Shown: in pieces, positions 34,392 through 41,753 of the stretch
How positions within the stretch are numbered: position 1 is the stretch's first letter
Layout: every line of letters begins with the position of its first letter
NCBI GenBank assembly: GCA_002351535.1
Contig: DEGR01000037.1
Location: 1 to 41,753 of the forward strand
Length of the DNA: 41,753 nucleotides
DNA from: Lachnospira sp. UBA2821
GTDB lineage: Bacteria; Bacillota; Clostridia; Lachnospirales; Lachnospiraceae
Direction of reading: 5' to 3'
The notes under the pieces: model-generated
Databases searched by the model: none
Seen by the model: only the letters and a program-made list of their open reading frames with translations
What the model was told of the DNA's origin: nothing
Position numbers and translations under genes: made by a program

Positions 34392-35705
34392 TTATAATTC
34401 TGTACAAAACTCAACCTTTTCTCCTGCAAGAATCTTATTAGTAGTTCTTACTGCACACATTTTTCCACACATAGAGCATGTATGTCTGTCTTCCGGTGGC
34501 ACACTCTCAAAATATGTTCTTGCTTTGTCAGGGTCAATTGCATATTTAAACATCTCTTCCCATTCCACTTTATGTCTTGCCTCAGCCATCTTGTCATCCT
34601 GCTCTCTTGCTCCCGGAAGCCCTTTGGCAATATCAGCAGCATGTGCTGCAATCTTTGAAGCCATTATTCCTTCCTTGACATCATTAACGTCAGGAAGTCT
34701 TAAATGCTCTGCAGGAGTTACATAACATAAGAAGTCAGCACCACTTGCTGCTGCAATAGCTCCACCAATTGCTGATGTGATATGATCATATCCCGGTGCA
34801 ATATCAGTAACCAAAGGTCCAAGTACATAAAATGGTGCATTATGACATATTCTCTTCTGAAGCTTCATATTTGCTTCTATCTCATTCATAGCCATATGTC
34901 CCGGTCCCTCTACCATAACCTGAACATCCTTTTCCCATGCACGTTTTGTAAGATTTCCAAGTTCTATAAGTTCACTAATCTGACCTGCATCAGTACTATC
35001 GGCAAGGCACCCCGGTCTTAAGGCATCTCCAAGACTGATTGTAACATCATATTCCCTTAATATTTCCAGAACTTCATCATAATATTCAAAGAAAGGGTTT
35101 TCATTGCCCGTCATCTGCATCCAGGCGAAAAGTAATGAACCACCTCTTGATACGATGTTCATCTTTCTTCCCTCTCTCATAAACGCCTCTACAGCTCTTC
35201 TGTTAATTCCTGCATGTATAGTCATAAAGTCAACACCTTCTTTAGCATGTGCTTCTACAACTCTCAGGAAGTCTTTTGCAGTTATTTCAAGAAGATCTTT
35301 TTCGAGATACCCTATTGCATCATACATAGGAACAGTTCCAATCATAGCAGGCGACATTTCAACAAGCTTTGTTCTGAATGTGTTTGTCTTACCATAATTA
35401 CTCAAATCCATTATAGCTTCGCAACCGAAATCTATTGCCATTTTCACCTTGCTTAATTCCATGTCGTAATCTTTACAATCACCTGATATACCAAGATTAA
35501 CATTAATTTTAGTCTTCATTCCGGTTCCTATTCCTTCAGGTGATAAAGATGTATGTCTTACATTAGCCGGTATTGCAACCTGTCCGCTTGCAACAAGTTC
35601 CATAAGTTTATGTTCATCCATTCTTTCTTTCCCGGCTACAGTTTTCATCTCAGGTGTTATAATACCTTTTTTAGCTGCTTCCATCTGTGTCTTGTAGTTT
35701 CTCAT
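34392..35705 (-). CDS. thiC: Phosphomethylpyrimidine synthase ThiC
   Basis: This radical-SAM enzyme turns aminoimidazole ribotide into the hydroxymethylpyrimidine phosphate of thiamine. The 437-residue length fits the short form of anaerobes. Conserved blocks include VTISLGDALRPGCLADSTD, VMVEGPGHMAMNEI and FYVLGPLVTDIAPGYDHITSAIGGA. The C-terminal iron-sulfur ligands are C410, C413 and C417 (CX2CX3C), one residue tighter than the CX2CX4C of the E. coli type. TGGAGG lies seven bases before the ATG. Only 34 bases separate it from the HAD gene, so there is no room for a TPP riboswitch directly upstream, and none is seen ahead of the HAD gene either. Confidence 0.95.
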   Translation of the reverse strand: MRNYKTQMEAAKKGIITPEMKTVAGKERMDEHKLMELVASGQVAIPANVRHTSLSPEGIGTGMKTKINVNLGISGDCKDYDMELSKVKMAIDFGCEAIMDLSNYGKTNTFRTKLVEMSPAMIGTVPMYDAIGYLEKDLLEITAKDFLRVVEAHAKEGVDFMTIHAGINRRAVEAFMREGRKMNIVSRGGSLLFAWMQMTGNENPFFEYYDEVLEILREYDVTISLGDALRPGCLADSTDAGQISELIELGNLTKRAWEKDVQVMVEGPGHMAMNEIEANMKLQKRICHNAPFYVLGPLVTDIAPGYDHITSAIGGAIAAASGADFLCYVTPAEHLRLPDVNDVKEGIMASKIAAHAADIAKGLPGAREQDDKMAEARHKVEWEEMFKYAIDPDKARTYFESVPPEDRHTCSMCGKMCAVRTTNKILAGEKVEFCTEL

Positions 35706-35739
35706 CTCAATCCTCCATATTATCTAAATTCTTAATAAC

Positions 35740-36384
35740 TTAATTAATCATATCTCTAAAATCTGTTATATATTTACAGGCTAATTTTTCCATCTGCGTT
35801 CTGTCCTTTTCCGACCACACATCATATACCGCTATTGGATTATAACCGCCTGCTATTGCACCTTTTATGCCCTGTATTATATCTTCAAAAACGAGGCATT
35901 CTGAAGGTTTTATTCCCATCTTATTTGCCGCTAAGTCATATATATCAGGAAATCCTTTTCCTCTTTTTACTTCTTTTGAAGTCGTAATACTCTGAAAATA
36001 GTCATAGATTCCATTATTCTTTAAGACCGGTTTTACAAGTTTTAAATCTGATGCCGTCGCAATAGACATAACAATACCTTTTGTTTTCAGATATTGCAGA
36101 TATTCTCTTACTCCCGGTTTGAGCTTTACATCATTTGAATACGCATAAATGGCCATATTTTTCCATTCTTCTATTATATCTTCAGCATTTTCTTTCAATC
36201 CGAATCTTTCAATTGTATAATTTGCAGCATCTGAATACCCCATAGGAGTAATCGCTTCAACGTAATCTTCAGGAACATCAAATCCTCTCTTTCCTAAAAA
36301 ATCAACATCTATCTGCTTCCACACATACATTGAATCAACTATTGTGCCATCCAGATCAAATATAACACCTTTATATTCCTTCAT
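35740..36384 (-). CDS. HAD-superfamily phosphatase / phosphoglucomutase-like hydrolase
   Basis: The 214-residue HAD hydrolase (from ATG 36384, GGAAAGG upstream) has motif I DLDGTIVDS, motif II IATAS, the motif III lysine in KRGKGFPD and motif IV FEDIIQGIKGAIAGG. An alpha-helical cap follows motif I, as in beta-phosphoglucomutase and small sugar-phosphate phosphatases. The substrate is unknown. It leads the minus-strand run with thiC; a thiamine- or pyrimidine-phosphate phosphatase role is possible by position only. Confidence 0.87.
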   Translation of the reverse strand: MKEYKGVIFDLDGTIVDSMYVWKQIDVDFLGKRGFDVPEDYVEAITPMGYSDAANYTIERFGLKENAEDIIEEWKNMAIYAYSNDVKLKPGVREYLQYLKTKGIVMSIATASDLKLVKPVLKNNGIYDYFQSITTSKEVKRGKGFPDIYDLAANKMGIKPSECLVFEDIIQGIKGAIAGGYNPIAVYDVWSEKDRTQMEKLACKYITDFRDMIN

Positions 36385-36427
36385 ATATGTATACCTTTCC
36401 ATTATAAGTATGCAATAATTCCAAGAT

Positions 36428-36457
36428 AGTCTATCACTTAAGTTGCACAATTGTCAA
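36428..36457 (-). promoter_or_regulatory. Candidate promoter of the HAD-thiC run
   Basis: Perfect TTGACA (36452-36457), an 18-base spacer and TAGACT (36428-36433) on the minus strand, about 45 bases before the HAD ATG. Confidence 0.45.
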
Positions 36458-36466
36458 TAGAATCCC

Positions 36467-36494
36467 TAATGATAAAAGGCTTTTATTCCGATAC
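36467..36494 (+). promoter_or_regulatory. Sigma-D/FliA-like (flagellar sigma) promoter candidate
   Basis: TAAT (36467-36470), 16 bases and TCCGATAC (36487-36494) compare with the Bacillus sigma-D consensus TAAA-N14-16-GCCGATAT; the CCGATA core is exact. It would start transcription about 25 bases before the FliD-tail-like gene at 36527. No equally good housekeeping promoter is seen there. Confidence 0.4.
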
Positions 36495-36526
36495 ATTAAT
36501 ATAACGTGAAAGGTAAGGTGATTAAC

Positions 36527-37051
36527 ATGAGTTCATCCACTCTTATAGCATCTGCAAATTCCACTCTCACAGCATCGTATTATCTTGGAAAATACTATAA
36601 CAGCAATCGTGCTTATAAGACTTCGAGTGGGCGTGAAGATGTATCAAATAACATTTTAATATCAACTGATTCTATAGCCATTAAGAAGTTTCTTCGTGAC
36701 ATCAAAAAAATTGATACCGGTTCACTGTCAGATGATGATGACAAATCTACTAATCATAAAAATAAAGTATCTGCCTTTGTATCCGTATACAATAACTTTT
36801 TATCATCATGCGGCAAAAGTAGTGACCATTATAATTCAAACAGAATTACTAACATCAAAAAGCTTACAAAAGCTCAGAAAAAAGCTCTTGAAGATATTGG
36901 TATATCAATCAACAGTGACTCAACGCTTGAATTAAACACCGACAAACTTAAAAATGCCGATATAGATGATGTATCTGCTCTCTTCTCAAGAGACAGTGAT
37001 TATATTAAAGGACTTACAAAATATTCATCCAGAATAAATATAACCGTATAA
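36527..37051 (+). CDS. Small protein resembling the FliD C-terminal tail
   Basis: The 174-residue protein (ATG 36527, AAGGTG six bases upstream) has no signal peptide. The N-terminal 40 residues are rich in Ser, Ala, Asn and Tyr. The second half looks like the end of the flagellar cap protein FliD: VSAFVSVYNNFL matches the FVxAYNxL signature, and ALEDIGISINSDSTLELNTDKL with a following ALF matches the 'IGI-x-dG-L-lde-kL ... lF' tail. The N-terminal coiled-coil and central domains of a full FliD (usually 450 or more residues) are missing. It stands alone, with no flagellar genes around, under a sigma-D-like promoter and a strong terminator. It may be secreted or assembled by a flagellar or related export path. 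This is inference. Confidence 0.7.
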   Translation: MSSSTLIASANSTLTASYYLGKYYNSNRAYKTSSGREDVSNNILISTDSIAIKKFLRDIKKIDTGSLSDDDDKSTNHKNKVSAFVSVYNNFLSSCGKSSDHYNSNRITNIKKLTKAQKKALEDIGISINSDSTLELNTDKLKNADIDDVSALFSRDSDYIKGLTKYSSRINITV

Positions 37052-37083
37052 TCAGTTTATTACTGATTATACGGTTATATTTT
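37036..37083. terminator. Strong bidirectional terminator overlapping the FliD-tail-like stop
   Basis: Arms of about 21 bases (AAATATAACCGTATAATCAGT and its complement) with a 5-base loop, and T-rich tails on both strands. The stop codon of the 36527-37051 gene lies inside the stem. Confidence 0.9.
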
Positions 37084-37101
37084 TATCTGTAATTTTGTGT
37101 C

Positions 37102-38130
37102 CTACTGTGCAGCAACCTGTGTCGTCTCCTCAACTTTCCCGGATTCCTGTGCTACTGTTGTCTCCTGGGCAGTTGTCTCTCCTTCTTTTGTTGTCTCCGG
37201 TGTGCCAGCCGACATAAGTGCATTATAGAAATTCTTCAAATCCTCATCTTTCTTACATGCTGCCATAAGCTTATCATTAACTTCTTTATTAAATTTTTTA
37301 ATATCTTTATCTTTTGATAATTTCTCTATTCGTTTTGCAATATCCGTATCTTTAATTCCATTATGAATTATATATCCATTATTTTTATCATTTCTCTTAA
37401 CATATAACACCTTTGACCCCGGTGCTAAGGTGTTAATATTAAGAATTTTATTTTCATAATATACATATACAACATATTCATTATCAGCAACACCTTTTTT
37501 TGTATATATCTTTATATTTTCATATCCTTCTATATACTCACCCTTTTTTCTGAGTTCATCTTCAGTAAGTGTACCAACCGAATCCATAACTTTTGATAAT
37601 GCTTTAATATCACATTCTGATAAAGCATTAAAATAACCACCTACAAGTTTTGATATTTCTTTATTTGCTGTCGGCTTTAACTGTGAAGCCGTTGTGACAT
37701 TTTTTACGTCTGAAACCATGTTTCCCCTGTCAAATATAAGTGCAACTATAAGAAAAACAAACAATACCGGTACTATAAAGCCACAAAGAACAACACTTAT
37801 ATTAAAACCTGTTTTATCTGATATTTCCTGTAAAAAAGGTATTTTGATACTATTCTTTTTATTAGCTCTTTTTCCTTTATGCGAACCCGATACTTTATCC
37901 CTGCTTTTTTTTCTGAAATTCTGAATAGCATCTTCAACCTTTGTTTCTCTGTCAAGGTTCGCAAAAAAATCATCTTTCAATGTTGATAAATCATCAACTA
38001 CTTCTTTTTTGCTCTCATTTGCAAGGTTCTCTTTTTCAATTTCCTCTTTTATCTCATTTACAATATTTTTGTCGACATTATTCTGTATTTTTTTTTGTTT
38101 ATTATTAGTCCTTTTAGTCTTTTTACTCAT
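37102..38130 (-). CDS. Single-pass membrane protein with charged cytoplasmic region and extracellular domain
   Basis: The 342-residue protein starts at ATG 38130 (GAGG six bases upstream; the frame is open ten codons further but without a site). Residues 1-110 are highly charged and partly coiled (Lys/Glu/Asn rich), 111-133 form one membrane helix, and about 145-305 form an extracytoplasmic domain with an NTF2/SnoaL-like look (LVGGYFNALSECDIKALSKVMDS, YENIKIYTKKGVADNEYVVYVYYENK). A Thr/Glu/Gln-rich tail (310-342) ends the protein. Similar proteins are common and uncharacterised in Lachnospiraceae. The function is unknown; a cell-envelope role is likely from topology. Confidence 0.8.
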   Translation of the reverse strand: MSKKTKRTNNKQKKIQNNVDKNIVNEIKEEIEKENLANESKKEVVDDLSTLKDDFFANLDRETKVEDAIQNFRKKSRDKVSGSHKGKRANKKNSIKIPFLQEISDKTGFNISVVLCGFIVPVLFVFLIVALIFDRGNMVSDVKNVTTASQLKPTANKEISKLVGGYFNALSECDIKALSKVMDSVGTLTEDELRKKGEYIEGYENIKIYTKKGVADNEYVVYVYYENKILNINTLAPGSKVLYVKRNDKNNGYIIHNGIKDTDIAKRIEKLSKDKDIKKFNKEVNDKLMAACKKDEDLKNFYNALMSAGTPETTKEGETTAQETTVAQESGKVEETTQVAAQ

Positions 38131-38185
38131 TTTAATCCTCAATTCTATGCAAATTTCCATGCAAAGGCTTTATGCCACAAGCTAC

Positions 38186-38214
38186 ATTCTAGCAAATCTG
38201 AATTAAAAATGCAA
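38186..38214 (-). promoter_or_regulatory. Promoter of the membrane-protein gene
   Basis: TTGCAT (38209-38214), 17 bases and TAGAAT (38186-38191) on the minus strand, diverging from the tRNA-Arg promoter. Confidence 0.55.
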
Positions 38215-38233
38215 CAGATTGTCAACAAAAGAC

Positions 38234-38262
38234 TTGCATTATTCGTAATCATAATGTATTAT
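38234..38262 (+). promoter_or_regulatory. Promoter of tRNA-Arg
   Basis: TTGCAT (38234-38239), 17 bases and TATTAT (38257-38262); transcription would start only a few bases before the mature tRNA. Confidence 0.6.
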
Positions 38263-38271
38263 CTGAATTAT

Positions 38272-38343
38272 GCATCCGTAGCTCAGTGGATAGAGCACTG
38301 GCCTCCGGAGCCAGGTGCGTGAGTTCGACTCTCATCGGATGCA
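38272..38343 (+). tRNA. tRNA-Arg (anticodon CCG)
   Basis: The cloverleaf closes fully: acceptor GCATCCG/CGGATGC, D stem GCTC/GAGC, anticodon stem CTGGC/GCCAG with loop CTCCGGA (anticodon CCG, reads CGG), and T arm GTGAG-TTCGACT-CTCAT. It is 72 bases long without CCA, which is not encoded (CTA follows the discriminator). Confidence 0.96.
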
Positions 38344-38361
38344 CTATATAATCTATAAATA

Positions 38362-38413
38362 AAAAAGCCGGTAACATTAACTGTAATCATCAATCATATG
38401 TTACCGGCTTTTT
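38362..38413. terminator. Bidirectional terminator between tRNA-Arg and the DUF5688-like gene
   Basis: AAAAAGCCGGTAACAT (38362-38377) pairs perfectly with ATGTTACCGGCTTTTT (38398-38413) over a 20-base loop, giving T-runs on both strands. Confidence 0.88.
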
Positions 38414-38464
38414 GCATGTGAATATTCCCTCAAACATAATTCTGTAATATAGTCGCCAAATATT

Positions 38465-39421
38465 CTACATACCTATTTCTTCGCTTTCATAACTATATAT
38501 GTATACATGGCTCGAAAGTATCTCTTCCGCTGATAGTTCCTCTTTATTAACATCCTGTACCATAAGAGTCAGTTCATTCTTAGATAATCCGTCTATTGCC
38601 GGAACAAGTATAACCTCATGCACACTACTTGGTAATATGAATATATCAGACTTATGTTCCTTTGCAAAATTTCTTATAACGTCATCATAAAACATACATG
38701 CAGCTCCATTAGACCTGTGATTATTTGTAAGAACATACATTTCAATTCCATTGTCTGTACCAACATCTTCCATTAATTCCTTTGTCTTCAGATTAATATC
38801 GATATCAAATCCAATCTCGCCATTTACCTGTTTTCTTCTCAAATCATCCATAAACATTTCTCTGATAATGTCATTCATATTACGAATCTCAGCCTGTAAT
38901 ATTCTTGGTGTATTCTCATATGCTGCCTCAAATATTTCCTTTTCAGACTTATTCCACAATGCAAGATGCGACTTTTGAATCAGAACCGTAGCAGTGCCAA
39001 AGCTGTCATTGTCAACCATGCAATACGGTACAAGCGCCAAATCCATCTTTGTAATATGCGGTACATCTTTCAGAAGTTTTTTATTCTTTGCCTTGTTAAT
39101 TACCTTAAATACAATCTTTTTACTCATTATGGAATAATCAGAAAATACATCCATATCGAATATGAAGTCATTACAACTATCTTCATAAAATTCATATATT
39201 TCCCTGACAACTTCTCCACTTTCTTTTCCACTGACATACTCGTCATAAAAAGAATTCAGATATATTGTAGGTGAAATATTGCTGTCTTTATCAGTTATCA
39301 GCAATGCATCATATTCCTGTCCATTATTCTTAAGTATCTCTTTTACTGTTACGATTTTATCATCACCTAAAATCGTAGCCATGGCTGCTCTTACATATTC
39401 TATAAACTCCATGTATTCCAT
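38465..39421 (-). CDS. DUF5688-like protein
   Basis: The 318-residue soluble protein has no signal peptide or membrane helix and is rich in Asp, Glu and Ile. Its layout matches the uncharacterised DUF5688 type of Lachnospiraceae: an N-terminal segment with NGQEYDALLITDKDSNISPTIYLNSFYDEYVSG, a middle block DMALVPY-like (here DLALVPYCMVDNDSFGTATVLIQKSHLALW), and a C-terminal part with EMYVLTNNHRSNGAACMFYDDVI and DIFILPSSVHEVILVP. Such genes often occur in several copies per genome and have no proven role. It has a strong promoter and a leader of about 140 bases with two dyad elements, which suggests regulated expression. Confidence 0.75.
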   Translation of the reverse strand: MEYMEFIEYVRAAMATILGDDKIVTVKEILKNNGQEYDALLITDKDSNISPTIYLNSFYDEYVSGKESGEVVREIYEFYEDSCNDFIFDMDVFSDYSIMSKKIVFKVINKAKNKKLLKDVPHITKMDLALVPYCMVDNDSFGTATVLIQKSHLALWNKSEKEIFEAAYENTPRILQAEIRNMNDIIREMFMDDLRRKQVNGEIGFDIDINLKTKELMEDVGTDNGIEMYVLTNNHRSNGAACMFYDDVIRNFAKEHKSDIFILPSSVHEVILVPAIDGLSKNELTLMVQDVNKEELSAEEILSSHVYIYSYESEEIGM

Positions 39422-39465
39422 TAGCCCCTTATTCCTCCCTTGTTCTTCTATGATTTTATTTTCCT

Positions 39466-39490
39466 GTTACCATAATAATATTATGGTAAC
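39466..39490. promoter_or_regulatory. Perfect 12-1-12 palindrome in the leader of the DUF5688-like gene
   Basis: GTTACCATAATA-A-TATTATGGTAAC. It lies directly after a second possible promoter on the minus strand (TTGACC, 16 bases, TATAGT at 39491-39518), so it would cover that transcription start. It may be an operator or a leader hairpin. Confidence 0.5.
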
Positions 39491-39510
39491 ACTATAATGT
39501 ATTAAAATAT

Positions 39511-39537
39511 CAGGTCAATTCCCTTCATACTGACCTA
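39511..39537. repeat. Inverted repeat AGGTCA-N13-TGACCT
   Basis: Two 6-base arms spaced by 13 bases, in the same leader as the 25-base palindrome and overlapping the second -35 box. It may be a protein site or the base of an RNA hairpin. Confidence 0.35.
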
Positions 39538-39570
39538 AACATACATCTCCCTCTTGTATGATACATATTA

Positions 39571-39599
39571 TATATAACACATCATTATTAATATGTCAA
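39571..39599 (-). promoter_or_regulatory. Strong promoter of the DUF5688-like gene
   Basis: Perfect TTGACA (39594-39599), 17 bases and TATATA (39571-39576) on the minus strand, just after the efp terminator. Confidence 0.65.
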
Positions 39600-39600
39600 G

Positions 39601-39629
39601 AAAAAAAGACACCGAATAATCGGTGTCTT
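39601..39629 (-). terminator. Terminator of efp
   Basis: AAGACACCGA-ataa-TCGGTGTCTT (10-bp stem), followed on the minus strand by a run of seven T. It lies about 50 bases after the efp stop. Confidence 0.85.
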
Positions 39630-39678
39630 AAATTCTTACTTATATTAGATATATCATTCTTTATGTGTGTTTTACTCA

Positions 39679-40236
39679 TTATACTCTTGATAAATATTCA
39701 CCTGTTCTTGTGTCTATTTTTATCTTTTCACCCTGTGATACAAATAATGGTACCATAACCTGTGCACCTGTCTCAACGATTGCAGGTTTTGTTGCACCTG
39801 TTGCTGTGTCACCCTTGAATCCAGGCTCTGTCTCTGTAATCTCAAGCTCTACAAAAAGTGGTGGCTCAATTGCAAACACACTACCATTATGTGAACACAT
39901 CTTAACCGTCTCATTCTCTTTAACAAACTTAAGAGAATCACCTATATCATCTGCACTTAATGAAATCTGCTCATATGTTTCATTATCCATAAAATAGTAT
40001 AAATCTCCGTCATTGTAAAGATACTGCATATCATTTCTGTCAATTCTTGCCTGTGGGCATTTTTCTGTTGGTCTGAAAGTCTTCTCAACAACACCACCAT
40101 CTTTTATATTCTTTAATTTAGTTCTTACAAATGCAGCACCTTTTCCAGGTTTAACATGCTGGAACTCAATAATCTGGTAAATATTTCCTTCTACCTCGAT
40201 TGTCATACCATTTCTAAAATCTCCTGCTGATATCAT
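39679..40236 (-). CDS. efp: Elongation factor P
   Basis: EF-P binds between the P and E sites and eases peptide bonds at proline stretches. The 185-residue length and three beta-barrel domains are standard. The N-terminus MISAGDFRNGMTIEVEGNIYQIIEFQHVKPGKGAAFVRTKLKN includes the exposed loop lysine (PGKGA), which is modified in many species; no modification enzyme (YmfI, EpmA) is in this window. The C-terminus ends DTRTGEYLSRV. AAGGAGGACA precedes the ATG, and it has its own promoter and terminator. Confidence 0.97.
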   Translation of the reverse strand: MISAGDFRNGMTIEVEGNIYQIIEFQHVKPGKGAAFVRTKLKNIKDGGVVEKTFRPTEKCPQARIDRNDMQYLYNDGDLYYFMDNETYEQISLSADDIGDSLKFVKENETVKMCSHNGSVFAIEPPLFVELEITETEPGFKGDTATGATKPAIVETGAQVMVPLFVSQGEKIKIDTRTGEYLSRV

Positions 40237-40314
40237 TAACTTGTCCTCCTTAAAATCACTTTTTTAATCTGAATCTTTCTTTCACATTTCACTAAAATTC
40301 AGAACACTGCTACT

Positions 40315-40343
40315 AGTTTATAATAATATCTGTTATTTTTCAA
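40315..40343 (-). promoter_or_regulatory. Candidate promoter of efp
   Basis: TTGAAA (40338-40343), 17 bases and TAAACT (40315-40320) on the minus strand. The -35 box overlaps the last codon of aroK. Confidence 0.45.
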
Positions 40344-40864
40344 CTATTTTTTGCTAATTTGTCGATTCTGTCAATTATTTCTTTAGATATCGCATGCGGT
40401 TTTTTGCCATCTGTCTCTATTACAAGGTCAGCAACCTCAAGATATCTTGATTTTCTCTTATTCATAAGCTTCTCTATGTATTCAACATTCATATTACCAT
40501 TAAGAATTGGTCTGTCATTGCCATCCTTAACTCTTTCATATACAGTCTTTGGTGTAGCAGTAAGTAAAACTATGACTCCGCCATCTTTCATATACTTAAC
40601 ATTCTCGTCTTTAAGCACTGCTCCGCCACCACATGAAACTATCTTTCCCTTTTCTTTCTGTATCTCCATAAGGCACTCTGTCTCTATTTTTCTGAAATAT
40701 TCTTCCCCATATTCCTCAAATATATCTGTTATAGCTTTATGCTCATGTTCTACAATATATTTATCCATATCAACTTCTGTAAGATTCATGTCTCTTGAAA
40801 GACACTTTGATACAGTTGTTTTACCTGTGCCCATAAAACCAATCAATAATATATTATAATCCAT
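40340..40864 (-). CDS. aroK: Shikimate kinase
   Basis: It phosphorylates shikimate with ATP in the pathway to chorismate. The 174-residue length is normal. The Walker A motif is GFMGTGKTTV, the shikimate-binding aspartate is in EVDMDKYIVE, and the GGG loop is CGGGAVL; the lid region has NDRPIL. Its ATG overlaps the aroD stop by one base (TAATG), so the two are translationally coupled and catalyse steps three and five of the same pathway. Confidence 0.95.
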   Translation of the reverse strand: MDYNILLIGFMGTGKTTVSKCLSRDMNLTEVDMDKYIVEHEHKAITDIFEEYGEEYFRKIETECLMEIQKEKGKIVSCGGGAVLKDENVKYMKDGGVIVLLTATPKTVYERVKDGNDRPILNGNMNVEYIEKLMNKRKSRYLEVADLVIETDGKKPHAISKEIIDRIDKLAKNS

Positions 40865-41634
40865 TACATATTAACCTCCAAATTCTTATGTAAATCTTCT
40901 AAAACATTATGTAAATCATTAACCGTAAGTTGTCCCGGTGCTGATGCTGCCACTCCGGCTCCAAATGTAACTGCAGATTTGAAAAATTCTCCTGACACTC
41001 TTGTTATCATTCCATAACCACCCATAGACATTGTAATAACAGGAATATTCATCCTATTCTCTGCTTCAACTGTTGCATCCAAAAGCTCAATGACATCTTT
41101 TTTATTCTTTGCCATAACAGCAAGTTTTGCTATATCCGCCCCAAGATATTCCATATTCTTAAGCCTGTCAATCATCTTATCTCTTCCCGGTGTCTTATCA
41201 AAATCATGATTCGAAACTATGACTTTAACATCCATCCTATGAAGCTGATTAATCATACTCTCAACAAACTTATCACCCATATACAGCTCAACGTCAACAA
41301 GGTCAACAACTCCACTGCTTACTGCCGTATATATCAGATCAGAGTACTGATTAGCAGGTATCCACTTCTGTCCGCCTTCCATAGTAGTTCTGAATGTAAA
41401 CAGAATCGGTTTTCCCATAAGAATATTATTCATCTCTGTCAAAATATCTTTAACAGCAATATAGTCGTTAACTTCTTCGAAATAATCAACCCTCCACTCA
41501 ATTATATCTGCCGGTTGCTCGGCTAGTGCCTTTGCCTGGCTGATTATCTCCATCTTGCTGCGTCCTATTATTGAAACACATATTTTTGGTCGTCCATCTC
41601 CTATATGGACTCCTCTTACAACAACAGCATTCAT
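40864..41634 (-). CDS. aroD: 3-dehydroquinate dehydratase, type I
   Basis: The class I (Schiff-base) enzyme dehydrates 3-dehydroquinate to 3-dehydroshikimate. The 256-residue TIM barrel has the substrate glutamate and arginine in IIEWRVDYF, TFRTTMEGG, the catalytic histidine in IVSNHDFDKTP and the Schiff-base lysine in ADIAKLAVMA. ITMSMGGYGMITR and ASAPGQL close the active site. AAGGAGAAGG stands before the ATG. It forms a two-gene operon with aroK. Confidence 0.96.
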   Translation of the reverse strand: MNAVVVRGVHIGDGRPKICVSIIGRSKMEIISQAKALAEQPADIIEWRVDYFEEVNDYIAVKDILTEMNNILMGKPILFTFRTTMEGGQKWIPANQYSDLIYTAVSSGVVDLVDVELYMGDKFVESMINQLHRMDVKVIVSNHDFDKTPGRDKMIDRLKNMEYLGADIAKLAVMAKNKKDVIELLDATVEAENRMNIPVITMSMGGYGMITRVSGEFFKSAVTFGAGVAASAPGQLTVNDLHNVLEDLHKNLEVNM

Positions 41635-41673
41635 AATCCTTCTCCTTTATTTATCAACTACATAATTAAATAT

Positions 41674-41702
41674 ATTTTATCACATTTGGCAGCAATATTC
41701 AA
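41674..41702 (-). promoter_or_regulatory. Promoter of aroD-aroK
   Basis: TTGAAT (41697-41702), 17 bases and TAAAAT (41674-41679) on the minus strand, about 40 bases before aroD. The remaining bases to the window end hold no gene; AGCC-ttcc-GGCT at the very edge may be part of a hairpin. Confidence 0.6.
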
Positions 41703-41753
41703 GAATACCATTTATTTCCGTACTCATTACTGTAACAGTTCAGCCTTCCGGCT

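Overview
The window looks like chromosomal DNA of a low-GC, anaerobic, Gram-positive member of the Firmicutes, most likely a Lachnospiraceae. The evidence is the AT-rich coding, AGGAGG-type ribosome binding sites, -35/-10 promoters of the housekeeping type, the rnr-smpB-ssrA cluster, a gap-pgk-tpiA-gpmI glycolytic cluster, and a DUF5688-like protein of a type common in that family. Genus and species cannot be fixed from sequence alone.

Positions 1-12450 hold a polymorphic-toxin (Rhs/YD-repeat) locus, all on the minus strand. A giant secreted protein of about 3,127 residues has a signal peptide, a putative VWA-like fold carrying a nested lectin-like module, Ig-like repeats, a YD-repeat shell and a nuclease-like tip. 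Two tightly coupled small genes follow and are probable immunity genes. After them lies a second, orphan Rhs tip with a self-splicing-type HINT domain; it has lost its 5' part and runs off the left edge. Base composition is mosaic: the N-terminal half of the big gene and the orphan tip are GC-richer, while the YD shell, toxin tip, immunity genes and lectin-like insert are AT-rich. This fits a replacement of the C-terminal half that displaced the older tip.

Positions 12500-16300 hold tmRNA (ssrA) with promoter and terminator, smpB, rnr and secG, a conserved translation-rescue, RNA-decay and secretion neighbourhood. Positions 16300-23300 hold an HMGL-like aldolase, then gpmI, a lipoprotein gene, tpiA, pgk and gap, all on the minus strand. 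The gap reading frame is broken by one extra base at about 22905.

Positions 23250-28150 hold a PHP-family histidinol phosphatase on the plus strand. Next come a membrane sensor that ends where an output domain would start, an EAL c-di-GMP phosphodiesterase with a degenerate GGDEF domain, and a cysteine desulfurase. A SpoVB/MOP-type flippase on the plus strand then overlaps trpS tail to tail.

Positions 29600-36450 form a compact minus-strand run: HAD phosphatase, thiC, RluF-like pseudouridine synthase, NAD-dependent DNA ligase, metA and trpS. Divergent from it is a small protein resembling the C-terminal tail of the flagellar cap protein FliD, preceded by a flagellar-sigma-like promoter. The right end holds a membrane protein of unknown role, tRNA-Arg(CCG), a DUF5688-like gene with a structured leader, efp, aroK and aroD.

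The most interesting material is the Rhs locus (mosaicism, orphan HINT tip, nested lectin-like module, paired immunity candidates). After it come the gap frameshift, the separate sensor and phosphodiesterase pair, the FliD-tail-like orphan gene, and the palindromic leader of the DUF5688-like gene.
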